A DNA stretch of 64,000 bases, taken from Sweltsa coloradensis. Lineage: Eukaryota > Arthropoda > Insecta > Plecoptera > Chloroperlidae. Positions 22,688-33,189 of the stretch are shown here, piece after piece (position 1 is the first letter of the stretch; every line of letters starts with the position of its first letter). The DNA is taken from positions 1,488,001-1,552,000 of the forward strand of contig JAMZAV010000051.1 of NCBI GenBank assembly GCA_024449915.1, in the 5' to 3' direction. The position numbers were made by a program, and so were the translations under genes. The notes beneath the pieces were generated by a model that was not told the origin of the DNA, did no database searches, and worked only from the letters and a program-made list of their open reading frames with translations.

Positions 22688-23961
22688 ACTGATGGACAAG
22701 CAACCCTCGTTTCGCATGTTGACGCCAGCTGTACGGCGCAACACTTATCACGCTATAACTTTTATTCTATTCATTATTGGAACAAAACTTAAGAGGAATA
22801 ATATTTAGCAAACATATAATTCCTTCTAATAGCAATTATTTTGAATTTTTAGACAGCCATTTTTATTTTATTTTTAGAACGTGTTATATCGATGTACGTA
22901 TTGAAATAAAATTTAAGGCTTTTACTTGTTTTTATGAAATTAAATAAAACAACTTTAATTGACAAAAACATAGTGATTGGATCGACAAGACCTCTTTCAA
23001 AATATGTTTTGGACTGTTTCGACAAGAAATAAATAAACTTTCTAGATACAAAGTGCACTGACCGAAAATTTACAGCATAGGATAATATGCAGGGTATTGT
23101 GTTTTCATCTAAAATACACACTTTTGATGTGCGGATGAGCCCTGAAAAACTGCATACTATGCTGTAAATTTTCGTTCAGTGCTTTTTCTATCTAGAAAGT
23201 TCATTTATTTCTTGACTTAATAGTTAGATGCATATTAGAAAGAATTCTTGTCGAAATCCGATAGGTAGTTTTTTGTCAATTATAGGTGAGAAGACTTAGT
23301 CGTTGATAATTTTGACATTTATAATGCGTACATTGTTATAACAAGCTAACGGCTGTGTAATAAAATTCAAACTAATCGCTATTATAAGGAATGCTATGTT
23401 TGGTAAATATTATTCTTCTTTAAGTTTTGTCCAAATAATGAATAGAATAGCCAGCGGTTTAGCTGAGGTAGTTTAACCGGTTCCCACTAGAACACCGAAG
23501 TTAAGCAAACTCGGGCATGGTCAGGGATAGAGTGGGTGACCGCTCTGCCCTGAAACTCATGTATACCGCTAGTTAGAGCAGATGGAGGGTTCGAGAGCTA
23601 GTGTAACGGCTTCATTCTCCTCCGTTCTCCTCGGCGTCTGCTCGGCAGTCCGGGCTAGTGAAGGAACCTATATGACTCAAGGTTACACCGTCCTTTCGGA
23701 TGGGACGTTAAGCCATTGGTCCCCTTGGTACTTTTCGAAAGGAGTAGGCTACGTGCCGGTACCGGGTTTTCCCTTCTCCCTTCTGTTCATACTTAGTCCT
23801 CATCCTCATCTATCACCACTCATCGTTTCGAATATCATGATGCATTAATATGAGACATTAAGCAATATCCAATCAATCAATAGAATAAAAGTTGGAGCTT
23901 GATATTTGTTGCGCCGTTCTGCAGGCGTTAACTTGCGAAATGAGAATACTTGTCCATCAGT
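22688..23961. repeat. Large palindrome (~395-bp arms) split by a SINE
   Basis: The left arm (22688-23085) and right arm (23150-23449 plus 23879-23961) are diverged reverse complements. Matching landmarks include ACTGATGGACAAG/CTTGTCCATCAGT, TTGCGCCGT, ATTCTATTCATTATT, AAGAGGAATAATATTTAGC with its complement, and GAAAATTTACAGCATA near the centre. About 65 bases of imperfectly paired sequence form the loop. The 5S-like SINE at 23450-23878 was inserted into the right arm after the palindrome formed. Transcription through it would give a long hairpin RNA. Confidence 0.85.
23450..23878 (+). mobile_element. 5S rRNA-like SINE with 9-bp TSD
   Basis: The head resembles the internal-promoter half of 5S rRNA: GAAGTTAAGCAA, CTCGGGCATGGTC and GGGTGACCGC keep the order and spacing of the 5S GAAG(C/T)TAAGCA, TCGGGCCTGGT and GGGAGACCGC elements. 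Near 23697 is CGGATGGGACGTTAAGCC, which resembles the conserved central domain shared by many invertebrate SINEs (Nin-type, by memory). The 3' end is ATATGAGACATTAAGCAATATCC plus (TCAA)n. The duplication AATAGAATA at 23441-23449 and 23879-23887 flanks it, and the palindrome reads through once the element is removed. Confidence 0.85.
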
Positions 23962-24939
23962 ACGATTTGCGGTCACGTGACTACTAGCTGTGACGTCACA
24001 TGACTGTTCCCTATACATAATTTAATGTTTCCGTACGTGAAAGTGAACGATTTTTTTAACCTTTTAAGTGCTAAGTTTCTGACCCCTTTTACACACCCGT
24101 GCTACGGTCTATTTAAAAAATACGCGTTACATCAAAATTCCCACAGCCCTAGTTTTAGATTTGATGGATCAAATTTTAGAATAGCTTATGAGCACTCTTG
24201 TCTCTTGTTGATTGGATTCAAGCTACTTATTTACTTACTTTTGTAGACATAGGTGAAGCCTAAGGTACAGACATCTTCTGTTGGCGCCGGTGCCGCATGC
24301 TGACAACTCGTGCTAAAAGTAGGCCTAAATATATTTACATCGTCACTATGCTATCGTCAATCTGTTGAAATACTGTTGTTGTTTTTTTTGTGTGGGAAGG
24401 TAAAGTTTGTTTAGCCTAAGCCGCCTGTAATGTGCTAGCATTAGGACGGATTCAGGAGCATCAATACTACCAGAGTATTTACCAGTAATGTTTCGTGTGA
24501 ACTGGGCTAAGTATGCCTTCTAGTTAAGAGTGATTCCAACAGTGTGGTGAGATCGCGTGAAATATCGAGAACATTGAAATCACGTCTTCCGTCTTGCATG
24601 GCTTGCTTCATTCCACAACGAAAGAGATACTTATCTAAAAAGAAAGCGATTATAAGAATATGAATTATATTGTGCATTCTACTAGTTAGTTTCTTCACAA
24701 CAATGAACCAAGTGTTGGGTCTGCACAAACCCATCAAGGTGAATTTTAAATCCATGATACCAGACAAAATGTAAACATTCTTGGATATTTATCTCAAGTA
24801 AACGTTGCATGTAAGAAGAATGAATCGAGCAAGATAGATGCCAAGAAGAAGAAATATTAAATATGCTAAGAGTGGCTCCCCAAGATTCAGATGGAATAAG
24901 TTGGAAGAGAACAACAAAATCAAGCGATGTTGTTAAACG
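23962..24939. other. No feature recognised
   Basis: Contains a short GC-rich patch with TCACGTGAC and TGACGTCACATGAC (23973-24004), otherwise AT-rich DNA. Several open frames lack any recognised domain. Confidence 0.35.
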
Positions 24940-25640
24940 CAGTGGCGTAGCCAGGTTTTGGGTCAAGGGGGGGGGGGCAGGCCATTTTAACCCTCAGTCA
25001 CTCGCGTGGGGTTCTACAAACCCCAGGGTCTATATTCGACTCTGTTTCTCTGCATCGGACTGTTTTACCGACTCTAGATTCTCAGTACCTTCAAGTCACT
25101 ATCTGTTAGCGAAATTTGTAACCCTCTAATCATTAGGGCTTTTAGTGTTGTTTTATTGCCTGTCTGAACTTGGCTGGGGTTACTGAAACCCTGCGCGAGT
25201 GATCACGTTGCAGTAACAGCATAGGGAAACTCAATGCTATTTTGGCTTAAATTTTGTAATTTTGTAATTTTGGAAAAATTCTTCTTGCAATTTACTAACT
25301 GGTTCATGTTTATTACTAAAAAGTGAAACAAAACTTAAAATTGCATTATTTTGACACCTTTTTTGAATATTTTGAAAATGTCCATTTTTTAAATCTGAAA
25401 AATACAATAAAAAAATATTTCATACAAAAAGGTTCATTGGCATTTTATTTCACTGTCCTCCCAGTAACAACCACCTACATAGTAGTTCCACAAATCATAT
25501 GAGCACAGAAAGAAATACCCAAACATCCTACTGCACTTATTACAGCCCAAAATAATTTGGGGTTTGAGAAACCCCACGCGAGGGATGGTGTTAAGAAATT
25601 CCGAGCGAGTGACGTAGGGTTAAGGGGGCGCCGACTCATA
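24940..25640. mobile_element. Probable hAT-type element, left end intact
   Basis: The left end is CAGTGGCGTAGCCAGG followed by a G-run, a typical hAT-type MITE terminus. Inside, CTCAGTCACTCGCGTGGGGTT (24986-25006) and a diverged inverted counterpart at 25560-25620 (ACCCCACGCGAGGG, GAGCGAGTGACGTAGGGTTAA) suggest paired subterminal regions. The right terminus and duplication were not found. Confidence 0.4.
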
Positions 25641-25694
25641 TTAAGCAGTTTACAAAATATTACAAATTTACTAAAGTTGGATAGACATAGACAA

Positions 25695-25895
25695 CATGAC
25701 ATACATTTATTTCTCAATTTCATTAATCGGGAAACACTCCCGTAGGTGTAATTGATTTTATGTAAATCAATTACAAAATCCATCTCAGCGGGATATCGAA
25801 CCCCCATCACTCGACCGGCAATCAGGAGACCGGGGTTCGATACCCCACTGAGATGATTTTTTGAAATTTCTAGATTGATTTATTTGAAATACATT
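25695..25895 (+). mobile_element. Palindromic tRNA-like repeat (family S2, copy 1)
   Basis: CATCTCAGCGGG at 25781 pairs with CCCACTGAGATG at 25844 around a tRNA-like core, CACTCGACCGGCAATCAGGAGACC, followed by the B-box GGGGTTCGATACCCC. A second B-box-like element (complement of GGATATCGAACCCCC) faces the other way. Upstream, CGGGAAACACTCCCGTAGGTGTAATTGATT is shared with the degraded copy at 43925. It is a short pol III-type repeat. Confidence 0.6.
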
Positions 25896-26140
25896 TATTT
25901 AGCTCTCGATCCAATGCGCTAAGCCGAATAGCTAACTCACTGGTCATTGCAGCTATAGAAGAATTGCCTGCTTTGAGTTTACGTTCGTAATTCGTTCTTT
26001 GTATAGGAGTTTTTCTTCTTTTTGGTTTCATGTTTGCAAAGTTTGTTACGACGTTTTCAAAATTAAGTGATTCGACCAGGTTTCTCTCAATATTTAGCAA
26101 TGATTAATTGGATAAACGACCTTTTGACATGGTTGACCGT

Positions 26141-27078
26141 TAGGGTGACCATATTTTGAAATAAAAAATCCGGGACAAAGTCATAGGGCACATTGGGGAG
26201 TGGGTACATTTTCAGATTGCCCTAAAAGCTACATAAATAACAGCTGTTTTACAACGTTTTAAATGCGTGTTATTGATTTTATTTACCTGAATTTTACAGT
26301 CAAGATTATTAAGAACTACTTTTACAACAAGTTATTTGTGTTGACTTACGGGCAAAAAGAATGCGAAAACCCACCCCGCACTGCATCGTTTTACGCAAAA
26401 ATGGGTTTCAAGCAAACTGCAACACAAAGTGGAGTAGAAGAATCACTGATTGATGAATGAATCGACTCCAATAATTTTATATTTTTTAGCAAATGGATAT
26501 AAAAGTTCGTACAAGACACGTCAACACACTCACATTGATTGATTTCACAATTGAAATTGCTTTTATTGTATCGACTTTTAGCCTATTTTTATTGTCCGTC
26601 CACAAGGCATTTATTTCTGAGACCACCGTGTTCGATTGAAAAGGCCGCCTGACGGAGAATACATTTAACATTGCTATTACTTTCATCACAGCCAGCTAGA
26701 AATGCGTATTCTTACATTTTTGTTTACCCATCACAATAATAAACATAAACCACACGTTCTTCTCTAAAGCACTGCACTGTGACATGCGCAATTAAAATAG
26801 AGGAGCACGACTGTAACACGAAACACACCCCACTCAAGGTCGGGCACTGACTGACAAGGCCAAACACGCGCCCAACTCTACTAGTAGGTAGACGTAGAGA
26901 CGAGGCATTGCCAACGAGAGCAATACAAACTCCACTGGCATATTGGTAAGATTGCTGAAACACTGGCATTTTCAAATTCCGGGACAAAACAGTGTCCCCA
27001 AAAACTTTTTGGGGACACCAGGACACATTACGAAAAAACGGGACTGTCCTGGAATTTCCGGGACGTCTGGTCACCCTA
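26141..27078 (-). mobile_element. hAT element with perfect 8-bp TSD, internally deleted
   Basis: The termini TAGGGTGACCA (left) and TGGTCACCCTA (right) are inverted. The perfect 8-bp duplication TTGACCGT lies at 26133-26140 and 27079-27086. The interior carries GGGACA-rich subterminal sequence near both ends. A minus-strand frame at 26486-26689 reads SEINALWTDNKNRLKVDTIKA, similar to the C-terminal region of hAT transposases (pattern n--WTD-rNRL-v--vka). The element is therefore a deletion derivative retaining the 3' end of its own transposase gene. It interrupts an unrelated, older hAT transposase pseudogene. Confidence 0.9.
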
Positions 27079-27377
27079 TTGACCGTGCATTTATTTGTAA
27101 TGCCTTGAGCCTGCTGAAACTTCTTTCAGCCGTCGCACTGCTTACCGATAAAGTATAAGATAGATTTGATACTAGGTGGACAAATTTGGACAAATTTTGC
27201 TTGTCGTTAGCTTGAATGAATGATAATACTGTGTCAACATTAAGCTTTTCACCTTCTGCAGAAAGATTGCAGAAAAAGTACGGAATGATAAATATTCATC
27301 ACCAAGGCAATAAGTGAATGGGAAATGTAATTTTGGTTAAAAAAAGTGCCAAATCTTGGAGACCAAATAATAAATAA

Positions 27378-27800
27378 ATAAAAATAAATAAATTTTATTT
27401 AGAGTCTACCCACTCAGTTATATAACTGATTTTCAGTGGGGGACTTTAAATCAAAGCGACCAAGCCAACCCTGCAGGCCCCGACGCAATCGACGAGTGAG
27501 CGATAGCCAACCAAAGATCGATATTTTTAATATGAAATATAGCAATCGGTGGTATGGACAGTGCGAACACCCGCGAATCAACGCCAGAATCAACAAGGCC
27601 GATTCAGAACAACTCTGAAATTTATTATGTGCTTCGTTACTAGGACGGCTCCAAAGTCACCGTTTACAAACTCCTAACACAAGAACTGATGGACTGAAGT
27701 CCAAATCAGAAGTTAAAAAACTTCCGACTTTAGCGGGAATCGAACCCTGGACCTTCTGCATTGGAAGCAGATACGCTAACCACAAGACCAACGAGCCACA
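27378..27800 (-). mobile_element. tRNA-derived SINE, family S1 (copy 3, full length)
   Basis: Full-length copy on the minus strand. The head begins GTGGCTCGTTGGTCTTGTGG at 27798, the anticodon-like stem-loop is CTGCTTCCAATGCAG, the B-box is GGGTTCGATTCCC and the tail is an A/T-rich run at 27378. In tRNA terms the loop anticodon would be CCA, suggesting a tRNA-Trp-like ancestor, which is inference. It is inserted in the hAT transposase pseudogene, so that frame reads into the SINE head. Confidence 0.9.
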
Positions 27801-28121
27801 CAAGCAAGATTTCTTTCATCGAAAAAATTGGTGGTTCTAAACTGGACAAATTTGAATCAATGTTATCAAAATCTTCAAAGCAATCTTTCAGCTGTGTGGT
27901 GAAAATATTAATAACTGTGAAGAAAACCCGACTCCTGAAATGGTATTTTGAAGATGCGATGGGAGAATCTTCGGCAAGCTCATCATGAAATTGTTTCCTT
28001 TTACATGCCCTCTTTTGCACAAAACTATTTGTCGATTCACATAAGTATGCAAACCCCTCTGCTTTTTTATTAATATCAAAGAACGCTTCATCAGAGCGCA
28101 TTGATGATAATTAGGCTTCAC

Positions 28122-31100
28122 ATGACTTTATTAATCTACTTGCCGTTACAAGAATTATTTTTGAATTCTGAAGGTAGTTTGACAAAGCAAAAACTTTGCA
28201 CAGTACTTTGTGCCAAAAACAGAGACAGAGCAGAACTCTCAAACTTGTCTACCTGTAGCAAAAAGCAATAGAGACCTTGAGCATCTGAAACTGCGGTTGC
28301 TGAGGATTTGTTGACCTGGTTATTGCTTAAAAAATACAACGTTGTACTTATTGCCTTTAAACTACGAATGTAAAAGGATTTACGTATTTACTTAGTACAT
28401 CACATAGGTATTTGGGACTTTGAAGTGGAATAGTTTTATTCTAAGGCTTAGATAGAATAAGGAGGCGGGGGGGGGGGGGACATTTGCCCCTTCTGCTCCC
28501 CCACTGGTTAAACGTTGACACACTTACCTGCAGACGGACGTAAAAATTTAAATCTAATTCTTTTCAGGCAGAAATAAGGTAATAGTGTGACATTTTTCGT
28601 GCTTTGTGATCGTGAAATATAAAATAAAATAATCATTCACACGAAAAAACAAATTGAATAGCATAGCATTATCGCTTGATGTTGTCATTCGACAATACAG
28701 CCGTCTTTTTAATTATCGATATTGCATGGAGTTATCAATTCAACTCAAACTGATCCTAGAACTCTTCCATCCATTGAATTGCCTACAAATCAGCCTTTGT
28801 ACTGTGGTGTCAAAAAGGAGAAACAAATCACATAGTGAATCTCTAGCAGCAGACCAAGGAAATCTGTTGTACGTGAGGGAACTGTCACGACTTCAATGTC
28901 GAAACGAATCTAGAAGTTAACATTTCAAAACAAGTTCATCTACGAAGACAATAGATGAACGTCAATAAACAGCTGAATGTGAAGCAATGACGGCTAAATC
29001 AAGTGGGAAATTGTAAAGATTCCTAGTTTTAGTCGAAAATAATTTCCAAACAGCTTAGTACAATAGCCAAAATAGGTGAAGACTGGTGAGCGACACAGAC
29101 AACCTTGGAATAACAGGAAATTGTCATTGTAGGAACCAAGTAACAAAACTAGGGGACAAAAGAAAGATACAACGTGGAACAACGTTGAACCGATACCCAT
29201 GAGACAGACGGAGTGGATCTATCTATTAGTGTATACACGAAGAAATGACAAGATAGGCAACAACTACGAAACAAGAGATTTTTTACACATGAATAAACAT
29301 TGATGCTTTATATCCTAGATAGCCTGGCGAGACGATGCGGAAACTACATGCAATATAATTTGTCTTATTTCTCGATTTCACTAGCCTAGAAACGTAGCTA
29401 GACAATTCTGCAATTGAATTGAAATAAATAACGGAATGTACCAACAATTAAGAAGTTATTAAGTTACTGGCTCGGTAGTCCAACGGTTGGCTTTAGCAAG
29501 CTCTTTCAAAGCCACACTTTTAACGGCAGAATTTAATTTTAAAAGTCATGGTAGTCGTTTAAAAGAGCAACGTAGTCAGTACCAGGATGTACTGGAATTA
29601 GCTACAGACTAGTAATCGGATGGAGACGAAACATTACTGGCAAATGTTGCTTCTAAACTTCAAAACATTGTCTCCTAGACCAACTGGACAGAGAAAAAGA
29701 TTTCAGTTTCACTAACATGATGAAAAGCATTGTAAGTTTTGTAGTTTGTGTAGGTCTATGAGCGTTGTGTATTACGTAGGCTAAAAAAACAGTAGGCTAG
29801 TTACGGTTGGAAACACATTCAGTAGTAATCGTGGTAACATAGTTATGTTTTGGTTTATGGTGGGCACATAGTGTAGCAAGTAAAATGCCAATAAGTCTAA
29901 TTAAAAGAAGTCTGCTTCTAATGTTGCAGGCGAAAACGGAATCAAATATATTTTTGCCGGCAGCATTTAAAAATATTGTAGGCCTACAGCATGCCCAGTG
30001 TCGTTCAAAACAACTTAAGAAAGCTTTAAAACTTACTCAAGATTAAATTTACTCTTGGTTCAAATAGCATTGCCCACATTAACCCAGCATGTACCCAACA
30101 ATTTGACTGAATTTAGATTTTTTTGTGCGTCACGTTACTTTTATTTTCATTTAGTCAGTATTGTCGCACTGCAGATTTGAAACCGACCGAATGTTTGGTT
30201 GCTTTACTCCACTTCATTCTTGTAAGCCTACCCACAACCATAGTAGACGTCTTTGCCTCCCAAGTCCATTATTACGCTGGCAGTGAAATAGTTTTCTCAA
30301 GTGTATGTAAACGGAAAGTTAAATTTTTGACGCATTAGCATTACGTAATTTTTAACGTTTTTATGAAGTGAAATGGTACGACTCTTTAGGCCATGGTACA
30401 CAGAACACGCATGTTAATTGTCATCAGCTGTAACAAATTCCAAATTTGTAGGTAAAAAAAGTGTTAAACAAGCGTCTTATTCATTAGGCCTATGTATTAT
30501 AGGGGTCTGATGAGTTGACAACCATAGCCTAGAAACTTGTTGGGAACTATTCACAAAACTACAAGTTCCTCATCTTTCACATCTTTGTTTGTGCAGTCAA
30601 GTCATCTCTAAATCACATTCTTCATTGCAAGTTCTTAGTAATCAGGGTAGACCAGCTTTTGTCCCATGGGTCAACAGGATAGGAGTCAATATGGATGTTA
30701 ACCCGGAAGTAGGAATGTGTTAAAACTTAAAAAAAAACATGAAGTTAACGATTGTGGAAACGCGTCAACTGTCTACTTCAATGTTCAACATGACCCAATT
30801 TAAGTTAATGTTCACGTTCAAGTCGATGCTCATTTGAAATTTCTAAGGTTTATTACACAATTGATTAGGCTAACAGCTCATTAAACATGCTATTACAAAC
30901 ACCAAATTGCAATTTGTTATGAAAAACAAACTTAATAATTAATGAAACAAATGTAATATTGTTTGGCAATATCTTGATTAACGATTTGTGGAGCTAATCA
31001 ATTGTTAAATGAACAATTGAAAACTGGCACTTAACCTTGTGGAAATTCAGCTGGTCCCAGTGTTGGGAAGTTTTTTTGTGGGTTGTGTAGTAGGCGCAGT

Positions 31101-31844
31101 TGTTACAATGTCGTCCTTTAATTTAGTAAAACGTACAGGTAGTTATTAATCAAGTAGAACACAATGTCCTGTGTGTATTGTTTGTTACTTGTTACTTTTA
31201 CAAGAATGGTATTATAATTTAAGTGCATTAACCTGAGAAGTGCCATGCCAAAACCTCGAAATTGACTTTTCAAGTTCCCGTGCCAGTTGATTTTTTTATC
31301 TCTCAAAAAGTACTACAACTATATCGCTTCGTAGTTCTTACTAGATAAAGCAGACCTCGACTGCTCGGCCAGTAAAATATTATTTACAAGGCGTAAACAG
31401 TTTTATTGAACCCCGAAGGCTATATTGTTGAAAATCTTTATTCTTACAACAAAATGGCGCCCACATGGTTCTAGATCAAAGTTTGTAATTTTTTATTATT
31501 TTTCCGATCTTTTCAAATTTTCAGCACACCATTATTACACTTATATTCAAATTTTGTATTAAGCAAAATTTGTTATTTACATGACATTTTTATTTGATCT
31601 GTAATCAAATTTGAAAAACAACAGGCGAAAAACTTGCGAACAAAACAAAATTGAGAAGTACTTTTGTAAAAAATTTCAATTTCTCTTATCGGTAAGCTTG
31701 GCACTACAGAGCATTTAAGACTGACACTTGTAGGGATAACAAATTGCATAATACATCAAATTGACAAAATGTACACAAAGCATTTTAGTGCAAATTATCA
31801 ATGCACTTGTAAATATAATCCAGCCTTGTGGAAGTTACAAATAA
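28122..31844. other. No gene recognised
   Basis: About 3.7 kb of AT-rich DNA. A minus-strand frame at 28136-28339 could be more of the hAT pseudogene, but I could not align it. 30260-30330 repeats a segment seen at 22535. Isolated TAGGCCTA motifs occur (for example 29981). A G-run at 28467 flanks nothing recognisable. Confidence 0.4.
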
Positions 31845-31848
31845 ATAC

Positions 31849-31915
31849 AAGTGTGGTTTGTTGGTCTTCTGGTTAACGACTCTGCTTCCATTGCAGAAGG
31901 ACCAGGGTACCCGAC
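31849..31915 (+). mobile_element. S1 SINE head fragment
   Basis: GTGTGGTTTGTTGGTCTTCTGG, then CTGCTTCCATTGCAGAAGG and CCAGGGTACCC correspond to the S1 tRNA-like head with a damaged B-box. The copy stops at the start of the tandem array. Confidence 0.6.
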
Positions 31916-32685
31916 ACAAACAACCAACACACACACACACAACAGACGTGCAAAACTACTTTCGAAAAACATTAACAATTATATAACCAAAGTTTTAACA
32001 CTTCATTATAGTAGCTCAAGCAAGAATAGAGTAGGTATAGCCAGAGGATCTGGGTTCAAATCCCAGACAGGCTGACTTTCAAGTACACAAAACGCACAAG
32101 AGGCGTATAAAACCACTTTCGTGAAACGTAAACAATGAAAGTATTAACACTTTAATATAATATAACGCACACAACAGACGTACACAACCACTTTGGTAAA
32201 ACGTAAACAATGAAAGGATTTAAGTACTAACACTTCATTATAGTAGCTTAAACAACAATAAAGTAGGTATAGCCAGATGAACTGGGTTCGAATCCCAGAC
32301 AGGCTGACTTTCAAGTACACAACACACACACAACAGACGTACCAGTACACAATCACTTTCGAAAAACATAAACAATAAAATAAATAAAGTTTTTTAGCAC
32401 TTCATTATAATAGCTCAAGCAACAAAAGTGTAGTTAGCTTAGCCAGATCTGGGTTCAAGTCCCAGCACACACAACAGAAGTACACGATCAATTTCGAAAA
32501 AACATGAACAATAGAATAAAGAAAGTTTTAAAACTTCATTATAGTAGCTCAAGCAACAAAAGAGTAGTTAGTATAGCCAGATAATCTGGGTTCGAGTCCC
32601 AGAAAGGCTGACTTTCAAGTACACAACACACACACAACAGACGTACACAACCACTTTCGAAAAGCATGCAATTAAATGTAAAAAA

Positions 32686-33050
32686 TGTGTGGCTCGTTGG
32701 TCTTGTGGTTATTGTCTCTGCTTCCAATGCAGAAGGTCCAGGGTTCGATTCCCGCTCAAGTCAAAGTTTCTTAACTTCTGATTTGGAATTAAGTCCAACA
32801 GTTCTTGTCTTAGAAATTTGTAAACGGTGACTTTGGAGCCATCCTAGCAACAAGGCACATAATAAATTTAAAGTTGTACTGAATCGGCCTTGTTGATTCT
32901 GGTGTTGATCCGCGGGTGTTCGCACTGTCCATACCACCGATTGCTTTATTTTCTATTAAAAAATATCGATCTTAGGTTGGTTATCGCTCACTCGTCGATT
33001 GCGTCGGGGCCTATAGGGTTGGCTTGGTCGTGTTGGTTTTTATTTATTTA
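32686..33050 (+). mobile_element. tRNA-derived SINE, family S1 (copy 4)
   Basis: Plus-strand copy with the full head GTGGCTCGTTGGTCTTGTGG, anticodon-like loop TTCCAAT, perfect B-box GGGTTCGATTCCC, body (GTAAACGGTGACTTTGGAGCC, CTCACTCGTCGATTGCGTC) and an A/T-rich end. It is inserted between units of the tRNA-like array. Confidence 0.88.
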
Positions 33051-33189
33051 AATAGTTTTAACACTTCATAAAGTAGCTCAACCCACAAAAGAGTAGTAGT
33101 TAGTATAGCCAGATGATCTGGGTTCGAGTCCCAGAAGGCTGACTTTCAAGTACACAACACACACACACACACAACAGACACACACACTT

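Larger units (their letters stand above)
25870..28121 (-). pseudogene. hAT transposase gene (ZMYM1-like type), broken and invaded
   Basis: Three minus-strand segments read in order as the C-terminal half of a hAT transposase of the kind related to zinc-finger MYM-type 1 proteins. Segment 1 (28101 to about 27800) has KRACKRKQFHDE followed by FRSRVFFTVINIFTTQLKD and LSSLEPPI, matching the RKR-F-DE / fr--vF---iD / f--LEP pattern. Segment 2 (27389-27087) ends SVSSATAERSFSRLKALQ, the conserved dimerisation motif. Segment 3 (26140-25870) continues RSTMSKGRLSN, a stop, then LLNIERNLVESLNFENVV. An S1 SINE separates segments 1 and 2, and a 938-bp hAT element separates 2 and 3. Frameshifts and at least one stop mean it cannot be active. 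The N-terminal part and first catalytic residues were not recognised. Confidence 0.8.

Noticed and set aside
23582..23848. 88-codon plus-strand frame
   Set aside because: Lies wholly within the 5S-like SINE; no protein expected.
27436..27618. 60-codon plus-strand frame, with near-identical ones at 11007 and elsewhere
   Set aside because: Conserved only because it is the reverse strand of the S1 SINE body.
30123..30338. 71-codon frame ending AGSEIVFSSVCKRKVKFLTH
   Set aside because: Slightly like a hAT dimerisation end, but the match is too short; part of it is a dispersed repeat also seen at 22535.
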